The notes below the pieces were generated by a model. That model saw only the letters and a list, made by a program, of their open reading frames with translations, was not told the origin of the DNA and searched no databases. 64,000 bases of DNA from Anaerostipes sp. (GTDB taxonomy: Bacteria > Bacillota > Clostridia > Lachnospirales > Lachnospiraceae), in assembly GCF_018381315.1 (NCBI RefSeq), contig NZ_JAGZSD010000004.1, positions 124,001 through 188,000 of the forward strand, written 5' to 3'. Within the stretch, counting starts at the first letter, position 1. Each line of letters starts with the position of its first letter. Below are positions 1 through 9,466 of the stretch, piece by piece. The position numbers and the translations under genes were made by a program.

Positions 1-807
1 ATCTTTGTCATCAATAGCGACCAATGCAATAAAATGTCCGCCTCTGGTAAAATACCCGGGACCCATAAGCCCCACTACCGGATGCTTCTTCTTCAGAGCA
101 TCCCGGATCTTTTTATAATCAGTTCCCAGGCCGCTGCATCCAAGCTGATAATTCTTCGCCAACGCCGGCACCACTTCATGGGCGGAACCAGCATTGCTGT
201 AGTAGCCATGCTCATATGCCCAAATCGTTGTGTCCAGCGGAGTTACCCATTTCTTTGTCAGCGAACTGATGCAGACTGCCATAGCAGTTGGTCCGCAGCC
301 GCTGCTTTTGATGCAGTAACCGTTCTGATTCCATGCAGCGTCTCCCTGGTTGAAATAAACAAATCCTGCAATTGTCTCCTTCTTATCCTTCATGCTGAGA
401 CGTGTGTCATTGTAAATCTTAGGGATAATGTTGGAAACAACCTTTTCTTCTTTGAGCTTCTTGTTCTTTTTGAGCTTTTTGACCTTGTTCTTCTGTTTGA
501 TCTTTTTTGTCTTTTTCTTAGGAGCTTTGACTGTATTTTTCTTTTTCTCTGTCTTTTTCTTGTCTGTCTGAGTTGTCGTTTGCTCCTGTGCCGTTGTCTC
601 CTGATGTTGCTGCGCCGTAGTTGCAGTCTCTGCTTCAGAGGCTGTGGTCGGCGTGGTCTCAGCGGCAGTTGTCTGCTCTGTTGTTGAGCTCTGTTCTGTT
701 GTCTTTGCTGCTGTCGTTGCTTCTGCACTATGTGCAAATGCATGGCTGCCTGCCGCAAGGCAGATACAGAGTACCGCAAAGCAGATGGATTTGATGCGCT
801 TCTTCAT
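1..807 (-). CDS. secreted C39-like peptidase-family protein (3' end outside window)
   Basis: Open frame of 269 codons running off the left edge. The start is the ATG at 807, preceded by an AAGGAG ribosome binding site. The protein has a signal peptide (KR, then a hydrophobic stretch ending near AFAHS). A Thr/Glu/Gln-rich stretch at about residues 30-75 and a very Lys-rich stretch at about 75-120 follow; together they look like a low-complexity wall-spanning linker. The globular part contains SSGCGPTAMAV and later GGHFIALVAID. These are the Cys and His motifs of the C39-like papain-fold family (Pfam Peptidase_C39_2). By family knowledge such secreted proteins act at the cell wall or as peptidase-like domains; the substrate is unknown. 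The C-terminus is missing from the window. Confidence 0.8.
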   Translation of the reverse strand, partial: MKKRIKSICFAVLCICLAAGSHAFAHSAEATTAAKTTEQSSTTEQTTAAETTPTTASEAETATTAQQHQETTAQEQTTTQTDKKKTEKKKNTVKAPKKKTKKIKQKNKVKKLKKNKKLKEEKVVSNIIPKIYNDTRLSMKDKKETIAGFVYFNQGDAAWNQNGYCIKSSGCGPTAMAVCISSLTKKWVTPLDTTIWAYEHGYYSNAGSAHEVVPALAKNYQLGCSGLGTDYKKIRDALKKKHPVVGLMGPGYFTRGGHFIALVAIDDKD

Positions 808-872
808 TCTGTATTCACTCCTTAGCTCACTCATTTATTCTCCATCCCCCAGATTTCATTATAATCCTTTTC

Positions 873-3404
873 TCACAATTTCTCAATGAAACTCCCTATA
901 TTTTTCCTCCGAACTACGATTTTTTGCCCGATCCTTTCAGAAAGTTCAGGGACATGGGAAATAATACCGATCATCCGGCTGGCTCCGGACAGCTCCTGCA
1001 GGGAAGATACTGCCTGTTCCAGCGATTCACTGTCCAGAGAACCAAAGCCCTCATCCACGAACAGCACCTCGATCTCAATACCGCCGGCACTGTTCTTAAT
1101 GATGTCTGAAAGCCCCAGAGCCAGGCAAAGAGCCGCCTTAAAAGACTCCCCTCCGGAAAGTGTTTTAACGGATCTGCGCCTTCCGGTGTAATAGTCCATG
1201 ATCTCTATTTCCAGATTATCCTTTTTCCTTGCATCTGTGACAGTCTCACTCCGGAACATTTCATACCGTCCCCCTGTCATTTTTAAGAATCTTATGTTTG
1301 CTGCCTTTAAAATATCCTGAAAATATGTGATCAAAACAAACTGTTCAAAGGTCAGGCGCAGCGGGTTGTCCCCTTTTAACAGCCGGTCCACATCTCCCAC
1401 AATGCCGTATGTCTCCTCCAGCTGTTCTCTTTTTTTCTGTTTTTCTTTCAGAGACCGCAGTGCCTGCTGTCTCTGATGACTGGCAACCGCAAGCTGTTCT
1501 CTTAAATTCTCCGTCTTTTTTATATCTTCTTCCATGGCTTTCAGCTCATCCTCACCGATCTGATGCCGGTCCAGGCCAGCCTTTTGTCTCATTTTTTCCT
1601 CGTAGGAAGTCCTGCGTTCTCCAAGCAGTGTATGCGCCTTGGAAAGAGCTGTCAAAAGTTCAGCACTCTCTGCTTCCTGCCGCTCCTTCCTGCATTCATA
1701 TTCCTGAACTTCTCCTGTAAGCCGGTCATGCTCTTTTTGAAGGTCTCCTGCCGTATCTGACATTTGGAATTCGGTACGGAAAGCCTTGAGCTGCCCTTCT
1801 TTATTCACAAGATCTTCTCTGATCTCTGCAAGCTTTTCTTCTTCCTCCTCAAGGGAAAGCTTTTCCATAGAAAGTACTTCAGCCTTTGTGATCTTTTCCC
1901 AGTCCGGTTCATCTCCCAGCTCTTTCTGCCTGTTTTTCCATTCCGCCTCTGCCGTATTTTTCTGCTCCTTCAGCTCCAGCAGTTTCTTATATGATTTCCG
2001 AAGAATTTCTTCGGCTTCTTCAGCCCGTTTTTTCTGATTCTCCACCTGCTGCCTGTCCGGAACTTCCGACGGAATTAGGGCAGGATCCGGATGGGATACA
2101 GAACCGCACACAGGACAGGGGCTACCTTCTTTCAGCTCCTTTGCCAAAATCCCGATGCTGCCCGCATAAAATGAGGACTGAACATCCATATAGGCTTCCT
2201 GTTCTTTTCTGCGGTTCTCCTCCGCTGTCCGGTACTCACACTCAGCCTGTCCAAACTGTTCTCCAAGACTTTCATATTTTTCCTTGGAATGTATAGTCTC
2301 TGCTTCTGCACGGAGCCATTCCTGAAACAGGGCTGCCTCCGTCCTTTTTGCCTGCTGCAGTTCCCGTGCTTTTGTTTCCTCATACACTGTCTTCAGCTGC
2401 TGAAACTGGTCCAGACGGCCCTGCATCTCCTTTAAGACCCCAAGCCGTTCCTTTTTTCGGTCCATGCAGCTCTTAAGGCTTTCCGTCTCCTCTTTTTGCT
2501 CTTTGAGCTTTTCCCGCTTTTCAGAAAGTCCTTCTGTCTCCGCCTCCAGACTGCTGATCTGTTCAGATAATTCCTTTATTTCCTGTTCTGTCTTCCGGTA
2601 CTGATCAAAAACCTGCTTTTTAGAATCATATACCTCTTTTTGGCGGCCTATATTATCTTCTGTCTTTTTTGCAAGTCTTTTGATTTCCCGGCATTCTTCC
2701 TCCAGGCATTTGATCACAGCTTTAAAATCTCTTTTTTCTCTTGCCTCCCGGTATGTGTCCTCTTCTTCTGAAAGCTCTGCAGCCTCCTCCATTTTATTTG
2801 TCAGTTCCCTGATTTCACCCAAAAGGGCCCTTGCCTTTTCCCCTGCCAATGCCTGGATTCTTTTATAGATCTGCGTATGAAAAATGGAGCGGAAGACCTC
2901 TGCCCGCTCACTGGATCTGGCTACCAGCAGTTTTTGAAACTCTCCCTGAGCCAGCATAGAAATCTGGCGGAATTGGTCATAATCGATCATCAGGAGACGG
3001 GATAATTCCTCATTGACCTTTGCCGTACCGGCTTTTACCGTTCCATCCGGCAGGGTCAAAACTGCATCTTCTTTCTTAACCGTCATGCCGGACCCTCTTT
3101 TTTTAGCCCTCATATATTTTGGATGCCGTTCCACACGGTATTTATTATTTCTGTGGATAAACTCAAGGATCACATAGGTATCTTCCTTCTGTGATGCAAA
3201 GTCGCTCCTCAGGCTTTCCTTTGTCCGGACACTTCCGCTTACTTCTCCGTAGAGAGCATAGGTCAGGGCATCAAAAATAGTAGTTTTTCCGGATCCTGTA
3301 GGCCCCGTAATTAGGAAAAGGCCGCCCTGAAGGCTTGAAAAATCAATGCTGTTCTTTTCCGGGTACGGTCCCCAGCCGCAGATTTCAAGAAACAATGGTT
3401 TCAT
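873..3404 (-). CDS. sbcC: SbcC, ATPase subunit of the SbcCD nuclease
   Basis: 843 residues, an SMC/Rad50-type ATPase. Walker A GPTGSGKT lies at residues 34-41. Long coiled-coil arms follow, with the zinc hook CPVC at about residue 429 in the middle. The C-terminal half carries the ABC signature LSGGESFKAAL and Walker B LFVDEGFGSLD. Together with SbcD it forms the Mre11-Rad50-like exonuclease/endonuclease that opens DNA hairpins and trims blocked ends. Its ATG overlaps the sbcD stop by 4 bp, so translation is probably coupled. The arms are somewhat short for the family, but all motifs are present. Cytoplasmic. Confidence 0.95.
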   Translation of the reverse strand: MKPLFLEICGWGPYPEKNSIDFSSLQGGLFLITGPTGSGKTTIFDALTYALYGEVSGSVRTKESLRSDFASQKEDTYVILEFIHRNNKYRVERHPKYMRAKKRGSGMTVKKEDAVLTLPDGTVKAGTAKVNEELSRLLMIDYDQFRQISMLAQGEFQKLLVARSSERAEVFRSIFHTQIYKRIQALAGEKARALLGEIRELTNKMEEAAELSEEEDTYREAREKRDFKAVIKCLEEECREIKRLAKKTEDNIGRQKEVYDSKKQVFDQYRKTEQEIKELSEQISSLEAETEGLSEKREKLKEQKEETESLKSCMDRKKERLGVLKEMQGRLDQFQQLKTVYEETKARELQQAKRTEAALFQEWLRAEAETIHSKEKYESLGEQFGQAECEYRTAEENRRKEQEAYMDVQSSFYAGSIGILAKELKEGSPCPVCGSVSHPDPALIPSEVPDRQQVENQKKRAEEAEEILRKSYKKLLELKEQKNTAEAEWKNRQKELGDEPDWEKITKAEVLSMEKLSLEEEEEKLAEIREDLVNKEGQLKAFRTEFQMSDTAGDLQKEHDRLTGEVQEYECRKERQEAESAELLTALSKAHTLLGERRTSYEEKMRQKAGLDRHQIGEDELKAMEEDIKKTENLREQLAVASHQRQQALRSLKEKQKKREQLEETYGIVGDVDRLLKGDNPLRLTFEQFVLITYFQDILKAANIRFLKMTGGRYEMFRSETVTDARKKDNLEIEIMDYYTGRRRSVKTLSGGESFKAALCLALGLSDIIKNSAGGIEIEVLFVDEGFGSLDSESLEQAVSSLQELSGASRMIGIISHVPELSERIGQKIVVRRKNIGSFIEKL

Positions 3405-4537
3405 CTGTCCATGCCTCCTTCCTCTAAAAGCTGTTTCAAAAAGTCCATTCTTTTTTCTTCTTTTTCTCCTGAAGTCAGCAAAAGAAAGGCTTCTCCCAGC
3501 TCCAGCGGCGTCTTCTCCCGGACATCGGCAGTGATATCGTTATCACCGGATTTCTGTCTCTTTTCTATGCTCAGCTCCATGATATTCGGATAAGATGCAC
3601 GCAGCTTTTCCATAGGATCCGCCAGTTCTTCTTCATCAGTAAGCACTGCACTGATATAATCTGAAGAGTCAGCCGCCGCAATGACCTCCGGATTCAGGAG
3701 ATTTTCAAGTCTGCCTTTAATACGGCGCATGTTGTGCTTGGGAACCAGCGGATAAACTTTGACAAAAATCTCTCCCTTTTGCTTCATGTCTATGAGTGTT
3801 ACAGATTTCTTATGAAACTCTTCTGAAAAAGAATATTTTAAAATAGAACCGCTGTACCGCACAGTATCCTTACCTGCTCTCTGAGGGCCATGAATATGCC
3901 CCAGCGCCACATAGTCATAATCCTCAAACAGAGAATAAGATATCTGGTCTGCTCCGCCCACACTCAGCTCAAGTTCTGAATCTGACTGTTCCACCGGCTC
4001 TGTCCCAGTGACAAATTGATGGGTGACCAAAACATTTCTTACTTTTGGGTCGATCTGATGGCGCTTAAGGACAGCACTCATTGCCTCCTCATAGGTACGG
4101 ATTTCATCCTCCGGATAGAATGCCTTTGCCTCTGCAGGCTTAAAATACGGAAGCAGGTGGAGCATCACAGTTCCATACTCATCTTCCAGTTCAATGGCCG
4201 GAAACTCTTTTTTTAATGTCCCCTCTACATAGACCTTCTGCCGCCCGAAAAGTTTCTGCCCGAATTCCAGTCTTTCCCCTGAATCGTGATTTCCTGCCAC
4301 TGCAAATATAGGTATCATAAGCTCTGAGACTTCCGTCAAAAACCAGTTAAACAATGTCACTGCCTCTGCAGGCGGAATGCTCCGGTCATAAATATCTCCT
4401 GCCAAAAGGAGCCCGTCAGCGGGCTCCTTTTTCAGCAGATCCAATACCTGGGTCAGTACATATCTCTGGTCTTCTATTAAATTCATTCCATTGACCGTCT
4501 TGCCTATATGCAGGTCGGCCATATGCAAAAGCCGCAT
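3401..4537 (-). CDS. sbcD: SbcD, nuclease subunit of SbcCD
   Basis: 378-residue metallophosphoesterase. It begins MRLLHMADLHIGKT, which gives the metal-binding Asp and His. It continues with GDIYD, GNHD, VTHQF and GHIHGPQ, the full set of calcineurin-type metal and catalytic motifs of Mre11/SbcD. The product is the Mn-dependent nuclease that partners SbcC. It is upstream of sbcC in one operon with overlapping ends. The Cof-type hydrolase lies 15 bp upstream on the same strand, so all may be one transcription unit. Confidence 0.95.
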   Translation of the reverse strand: MRLLHMADLHIGKTVNGMNLIEDQRYVLTQVLDLLKKEPADGLLLAGDIYDRSIPPAEAVTLFNWFLTEVSELMIPIFAVAGNHDSGERLEFGQKLFGRQKVYVEGTLKKEFPAIELEDEYGTVMLHLLPYFKPAEAKAFYPEDEIRTYEEAMSAVLKRHQIDPKVRNVLVTHQFVTGTEPVEQSDSELELSVGGADQISYSLFEDYDYVALGHIHGPQRAGKDTVRYSGSILKYSFSEEFHKKSVTLIDMKQKGEIFVKVYPLVPKHNMRRIKGRLENLLNPEVIAAADSSDYISAVLTDEEELADPMEKLRASYPNIMELSIEKRQKSGDNDITADVREKTPLELGEAFLLLTSGEKEEKRMDFLKQLLEEGGMDR

Positions 4538-4552
4538 ATGTTTTATTCTCCT

Positions 4553-5380
4553 CTAATTCAGCACAAACCGTTCAATGGCATAGGCAACTCCGTCTTCCTC
4601 ATTGGACTTTGTCACAAAATCTGCCATTTCTTTCAGTTCGTCCATTCCGTTTTCCATTACAACTCCAAACCCTGCTGCCTGGATCATATAGGTATCATTA
4701 GCAGCGTCCCCGCATGCCATGGTTTCCTCCATCGGAATGGAAAGATACTTGGCCAGCTGGGTGATTCCGTCTCCTTTGTCGCACCCCATCTGGGTAATCT
4801 CAATATTATTGAAGAGGGCACTTGACACACTTGCAATTCCCATGCTGTCCAGTTCCTTCATAACCCGTTTCCGCTCCTCTAAATCCCCAAAAAATGCACT
4901 GACTTTTTCAATTCCGTCACTGTTTTCTTCCACATAGGCCTCCAGGTCCTCAATCTCCTGTCTGGTCCGCAGGATCAGGTCCTTCTGCTGGCCTTTAATA
5001 TCAAAATCCTCCAGATGATTGTAGAATTTACTCTCCATATATCCCTGTCCGTTTCTGTAGATATCTCTGGTACAGCTGCACTTGGCAAGGGCACGGATTA
5101 AAGTGAGCACAGTCTCCTTCGGTATATGATTTTTATATATAATCTTATCTTCCAGCGCATCATAAATGGTTGCCCCGTTGCAGCAGATAGCGTAGCGGAC
5201 ACCTTCTATATTCCTGATAAAATCAGGAATAGCCTTAAAGATCCGTCCTGTGGCCGGCACAATATGTACTCCTCTCCTTGCTGCTTCCGAAAGCACTTCT
5301 CTGGTGCGGCTGGAAATCTGCTTTTTATCATTCAGTAAAGTTCCGTCTAAATCCATGGTTACTAACTTAATCTGGCTCAT
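4553..5380 (-). CDS. Cof-type HAD-IIB family phosphatase
   Basis: 275 residues. The HAD nucleophile motif is MDLDGTLLND near the N-terminus. A large C2 cap follows, then the C-terminal GDAANDTYMIQAAGFGVVM motif (GDxxND) that binds Mg. This is the Cof/YwpJ/YidA branch of haloacid dehalogenase phosphatases, which hydrolyse sugar phosphates, FMN or pyridoxal phosphate. The substrate cannot be assigned from sequence. It sits in the minus-strand run between recJ (upstream) and sbcD (downstream) with short gaps of 11 and 15 bp, suggesting cotranscription. Confidence 0.9.
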   Translation of the reverse strand: MSQIKLVTMDLDGTLLNDKKQISSRTREVLSEAARRGVHIVPATGRIFKAIPDFIRNIEGVRYAICCNGATIYDALEDKIIYKNHIPKETVLTLIRALAKCSCTRDIYRNGQGYMESKFYNHLEDFDIKGQQKDLILRTRQEIEDLEAYVEENSDGIEKVSAFFGDLEERKRVMKELDSMGIASVSSALFNNIEITQMGCDKGDGITQLAKYLSIPMEETMACGDAANDTYMIQAAGFGVVMENGMDELKEMADFVTKSNEEDGVAYAIERFVLN

Positions 5381-5391
5381 AACTGTCCTCC

Positions 5392-7116
5392 CTATGTAAA
5401 AAAGTAATGCTGTATCCGTATCTGCAGGCTTTCATTTCCCCTGTATACGTTGATATCCGGGTAATAGGTACAAGTGATGTACTGCTTTCCCTCTCCCATC
5501 TTCTGACGGAACAATTCTTCCTCTTCGAAAATCATTCCGGTCATTCTTGTCCCCCCGCCGCTCTTAAGCGACAGCCGGATTACATTTCTATTATCGCCGA
5601 ATACCTGGATTCTTTCAATGAAAAGTTTTCTGTGGGCAAACAGAGGCCTCTTGTTTTCTTTGCCGAACGGCTCCAGCACAGACATCTGGCGCACCAGATT
5701 CACAGATATATAATCGATCGGCATATCCACATCTATGGTTACCTTTTTTATAAAGTCGTCCCGGCCCAGTTTGCAGCATTCATTGATTCTCGTACGGAAT
5801 TCATCCGCTTTGGACTCATCAGAAAGAGAGCATCCGGCTGCCATAGCGTGCCCCCCGAACTTGGTAAATACATCCTTTACCTCATTCATGGCTTCAAACA
5901 TATGATAGCTTTCAATGGATCTTCCGGAGCCCTTGATTCCTTCTTTTCCTTTGGTCAGGACAAACACCGGCTTATGCAGCTTATCCTTCACTCTGCCTGC
6001 AATAATGCCTGCAATACTCTCATGGCAGTCCGGCAGATACAGAACCAGTACCTTGTCTCTTTCATATCCATTCTGCCCGATCTGATCCAAAGCTTCCCTG
6101 ACTCCGTCATTGGTCATTCCTTTTCTCTGGTCGTTGAGCTCTTTTAACTCCTGTGCAGTTTCCATGGCTGCATCCGGATCCTTTTCAAGAAACAGCCTCA
6201 GAACCTTTTCTGCTGATTCCAGGCGTCCGCTGGCATTGATGCACGGGCCGATAACAAATCCCAGATGATAGGAATTGACATCGGCATCCTCCAGCTTATG
6301 AGCTTTGAGCAGTGCATTAAGTCCAATATTTTCTGAAAATCCAATTCTCTTCAGCCCTTCCCGGACAAAGATACGGTTTTCTTTTGTAAGATCCACAACA
6401 TCGCAGACAGTGGCAATGGCCAGAAAACAGAGCAGAGGTTCCAGCTCTTTGTCCTCCCTGCCTTCCTCTCCATACAGCGCCCTCATGAGCTGAAATGCTA
6501 CCCCGGCCCCGCAGAGCTGCTTATAGGGATATCCGCATCCCTCCTGTTTAGGATCCACCACTGCGTCAGCCGGCGGCAGGATTTCCTGCTTCCTGCCTTC
6601 TGCCGTCTGGTACGGAACCTCATGATGGTCTGTAACGATAACGGCCATGTTAAGCTTTTTTGCCTCTGCAACCGGATCAAAAGCAGCGATTCCATTGTCA
6701 CAGGTGATAATCAGCCCGATACCGTCCTTTTTTGCATCGAGTACCATGTCTGTATTCATACCGTATCCGTCCTGAATCCGGTCAGGAATTGTAAAATCCA
6801 CAATTCCGCCGAGATTTTTCAGACTTTTCCACAATATATAGTTTGAAATCACACCATCCACATCATAATCGGAAATAATCCTTATTTTTGTTCCTGCCTG
6901 AAGGGCATCCTGAAGCAGTGTACATGCCTCTTTTACTCCCTTCATCTTCATTGGGTCTGACACATCCGACAGAGTTCCGGAGAGATATCTGCGTATATCT
7001 TCCTCATCTGTGATATCCCGGTTTCGGATCAGCCTGGCGATCACCGGATCTATGCCAAACTTCTCTCCGATCTGATCAAAATCTGCTTTTTTCTTGCTGA
7101 TAAACCATTTTTCCAT
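5392..7116 (-). CDS. recJ: RecJ single-strand 5'-3' exonuclease
   Basis: 574 residues. DHH-family phosphoesterase motifs are visible: DYDVDGVISNYI (motif I), ITCDNG, and VTDHHEVP (the DHH motif). A DHHA1 domain with GGHAMAAGCS and a C-terminal OB-type domain follow. RecJ degrades single-stranded DNA 5' to 3' in recombination and mismatch repair. RecJ beside SbcCD makes this a small DNA-repair cluster. A hairpin with a T-rich tail separates it from secDF upstream, so recJ may have its own promoter. Confidence 0.93.
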   Translation of the reverse strand: MEKWFISKKKADFDQIGEKFGIDPVIARLIRNRDITDEEDIRRYLSGTLSDVSDPMKMKGVKEACTLLQDALQAGTKIRIISDYDVDGVISNYILWKSLKNLGGIVDFTIPDRIQDGYGMNTDMVLDAKKDGIGLIITCDNGIAAFDPVAEAKKLNMAVIVTDHHEVPYQTAEGRKQEILPPADAVVDPKQEGCGYPYKQLCGAGVAFQLMRALYGEEGREDKELEPLLCFLAIATVCDVVDLTKENRIFVREGLKRIGFSENIGLNALLKAHKLEDADVNSYHLGFVIGPCINASGRLESAEKVLRLFLEKDPDAAMETAQELKELNDQRKGMTNDGVREALDQIGQNGYERDKVLVLYLPDCHESIAGIIAGRVKDKLHKPVFVLTKGKEGIKGSGRSIESYHMFEAMNEVKDVFTKFGGHAMAAGCSLSDESKADEFRTRINECCKLGRDDFIKKVTIDVDMPIDYISVNLVRQMSVLEPFGKENKRPLFAHRKLFIERIQVFGDNRNVIRLSLKSGGGTRMTGMIFEEEELFRQKMGEGKQYITCTYYPDINVYRGNESLQIRIQHYFFT

Positions 7117-7143
7117 AAGTGACTTCTGTTTCCCTTTCCGCGA

Positions 7144-7188
7144 TGAAAGAAAACTGCAATCAAACCTTATGTCTGACTGCAGTTTTCA
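7144..7188 (-). terminator. intrinsic terminator between secDF and recJ
   Basis: Inverted repeat with arms GAAAACTGCA and TGCAGTTTTC, an 18-20 nt loop, then TTTC on the minus strand. It lies in the 78-bp gap just after the secDF stop. A T tract after the stem is present but short. Confidence 0.65.
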
Positions 7189-7194
7189 AATAAC

Positions 7195-9453
7195 CTATCG
7201 AATTCCTTTTTTCTTTTTCTTCTTTTTCTTTTTCGGCTTTGACGCCGCATCCTGCTGTCCGTCCTTCACGGCAGACTTTTCTTCTATGGCTGCCTGAGGC
7301 TGTTTTTTAAATCCTGTTTTCATAAAATACCAGAGCGGGCCGGTGATGCACACAGAAGAAAATGCCCCGCATACTACGCCGACCATCAGGGTCAGGGCAA
7401 ACTGGCGGATGGATGACACTCCCATGATAAACAGTACAAATACCATAATAAATGTGGTAAGCGATGTGTTGATCGATCTGGTCAGTGTCTGGATGATACT
7501 CTTATTCACAACATTTTTCAGCTGTGAAGAATCAGCCTCCTGCATATTTTCCCGGATACGGTCAAATATAACGATCGTAGAGTTGATGGAATATCCGATA
7601 ATCGTAAGCATGCAGGCGATAAATGTACCTCCCACAGAAAGCCTTCCAATAGAGTATGCCGCAAAAACAATCAGCACATCATTCAGCAGTGCTATAATCG
7701 CGCTGGCACCGAATTTCACATCCTTAAACCGGATCGCAATATAGATGAGCATACAGATACTTGCGATCACTACGGAAACGACTGCATCCCGCTGCATCTC
7801 ACTGCTGATAGTAGAACTTATATTTTCTGTAGCTACAGACTTCGCCTTGTAGTCTTTCTTCATGGTCTTTTCAATCTGCTTTCTCTGATTTAAGTTCAGT
7901 TCCACAGATTTGATAACCATCTGATTGCCTGCTTTTACCTTCTGTCCCTGGACTGAGGTGGATTTGCTGACCTTTTCATAAGCAGATACTACCTTTTTCT
8001 CAAGGCTGTCATCGACTTTCACATCCTTGTCAAATGTGATTGTTGAAGATGTACCCCCGGAAAATTCCAGATCAAAATTCAGCGGTGTTCCGATCTTTGA
8101 CTTATTAATCGGCAGGAATGCAAGCCCTGCAACGATAACGATCAGAGCTGCCGCCATACAGCGTCTGCTTACTCCGATGAAATCTCTTTCTTTCAGAGTT
8201 CTCGCTTTTCCGTAGAGTTTCGGGCTCCTTAAGCCAAATTTATATGCTGCAGTAATTAAAAATCTGCTGATGACCAGCGCCGTGAACATAGAAATCAAAA
8301 CACTCATGCCCAGTGTCTGAGCAAAGCCTTTGACAGTTCCGGTTCCCTTAAACCAGAGGACTGCCACAGCGATCAACGTGGTGACATTTCCGTCAATAAT
8401 GGCAGATGCAGCTTTATGGAAGCCGGACTTTATGGCGGTTCCTACATTCTTGCCAAGCGCCACTTCTTCCTTGATCCTGGAATAAATAATGACATTGGCA
8501 TCCACCGCCATACCAATACCGAGGATGATACCTGCCAACCCGGGCAGAGTGAGCGTGACATTAAACCCATTCAGTGCAAGCAGTGTCATCAGTACATAGA
8601 TAGCCAATGCAAAACATGCAATCAAACCTGGAAGATAATACAGTGCGATCATTAACACACATACCAGTGCAAATCCGATTGCCCCGGCCTTCACGCTGGT
8701 CTGGATGGCGTCTACACCCAGCTTGGCAGAAACCACATTGGAACGCAGTTCCTTCAATTTTACAGGAAGTGAACCGATCCGGATGGATGAGGCCAGATTC
8801 TCTGCCGCCTCATAGCTTTCCATACCTGTGATGCTGCACTCTCCTTTTGTGATAACACTCTGTACATTAGGAGCGCTGATGATCTGATTGTCGTAGATGA
8901 TATAGATGGGCTTTCCTACATTTTTCTTCGTAGCATCCGCAAAAGCTTTAGTTCCTTTTTTGTCAAACTCCAAAGCGACTACATAATCCTTCGCTCCATT
9001 ATCTCCCTCTGTCGTCTGTGCTTTTGCTGACTTGACATTATTTCCTGTCAGCACGGTCTTCATAGACTTGCCGTCCTGGACCATAAACGCCAGAGTACCC
9101 GGCTGTCCAAGTTCATCCAGAATCTTATTGGCATCGGTCACTCCCGGAATCTCAATATTGATCCTGTTCTTTCCCTGACGGTAAACTTCAGATTCGGTGC
9201 TGTATCCTTCCACACGCTTCTGCAGCTTGTAGACTGTATCATCAATATTTTTGTCAGATACATTTTTACCGTCGACCTCATAAGTGATACTGACTCCGCC
9301 GGCAAGGTCAAGGCCCAGTTCAATATTCTTTGCACGGCCTATCTTATTTTTCCCAAGCCCCTTTGATGTGATGAAAATTCCAAACACACACAATGCGGCC
9401 AGCAGAATCAGCCCGGCGGCATATCTTCCTTTCTTGCTGTTATTTGTCTTCAT
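7195..9453 (-). CDS. secDF: SecDF fused protein-export subunit
   Basis: About 752 residues from the ATG at 9453, which follows AAGGAG; an upstream in-frame ATG at 9480 lacks a site. SecD half: N-terminal helix, GLDLAGGVSITYEV, large extracytoplasmic P1 domain, then GIGMAVDANVIIYSRIKEE. SecF half: LEFSGGTSSTITFD, then TIIGYSINSTIVIFDRIREN. Twelve membrane helices are expected for the fusion. SecDF uses the ion gradient to pull preproteins out of SecYEG. The C-terminus ends in about 12 Lys residues. It is cotranscribed with the SCIFF maturase gene (14-bp gap). yajC, the third member of this export module, is at 21.4 kb beyond the prophage. Confidence 0.95.
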   Translation of the reverse strand: MKTNNSKKGRYAAGLILLAALCVFGIFITSKGLGKNKIGRAKNIELGLDLAGGVSITYEVDGKNVSDKNIDDTVYKLQKRVEGYSTESEVYRQGKNRINIEIPGVTDANKILDELGQPGTLAFMVQDGKSMKTVLTGNNVKSAKAQTTEGDNGAKDYVVALEFDKKGTKAFADATKKNVGKPIYIIYDNQIISAPNVQSVITKGECSITGMESYEAAENLASSIRIGSLPVKLKELRSNVVSAKLGVDAIQTSVKAGAIGFALVCVLMIALYYLPGLIACFALAIYVLMTLLALNGFNVTLTLPGLAGIILGIGMAVDANVIIYSRIKEEVALGKNVGTAIKSGFHKAASAIIDGNVTTLIAVAVLWFKGTGTVKGFAQTLGMSVLISMFTALVISRFLITAAYKFGLRSPKLYGKARTLKERDFIGVSRRCMAAALIVIVAGLAFLPINKSKIGTPLNFDLEFSGGTSSTITFDKDVKVDDSLEKKVVSAYEKVSKSTSVQGQKVKAGNQMVIKSVELNLNQRKQIEKTMKKDYKAKSVATENISSTISSEMQRDAVVSVVIASICMLIYIAIRFKDVKFGASAIIALLNDVLIVFAAYSIGRLSVGGTFIACMLTIIGYSINSTIVIFDRIRENMQEADSSQLKNVVNKSIIQTLTRSINTSLTTFIMVFVLFIMGVSSIRQFALTLMVGVVCGAFSSVCITGPLWYFMKTGFKKQPQAAIEEKSAVKDGQQDAASKPKKKKKKKKKGIR

Positions 9454-9466
9454 AAGTTTTGCTCCT

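Noticed and set aside
390..779. Arg/Gln-rich 129-residue frame on the minus strand
   Set aside because: It is a wrong-frame reading of the Lys/Thr-rich linker of the C39-like secreted protein (1-807), whose own frame has a signal peptide and catalytic motifs.
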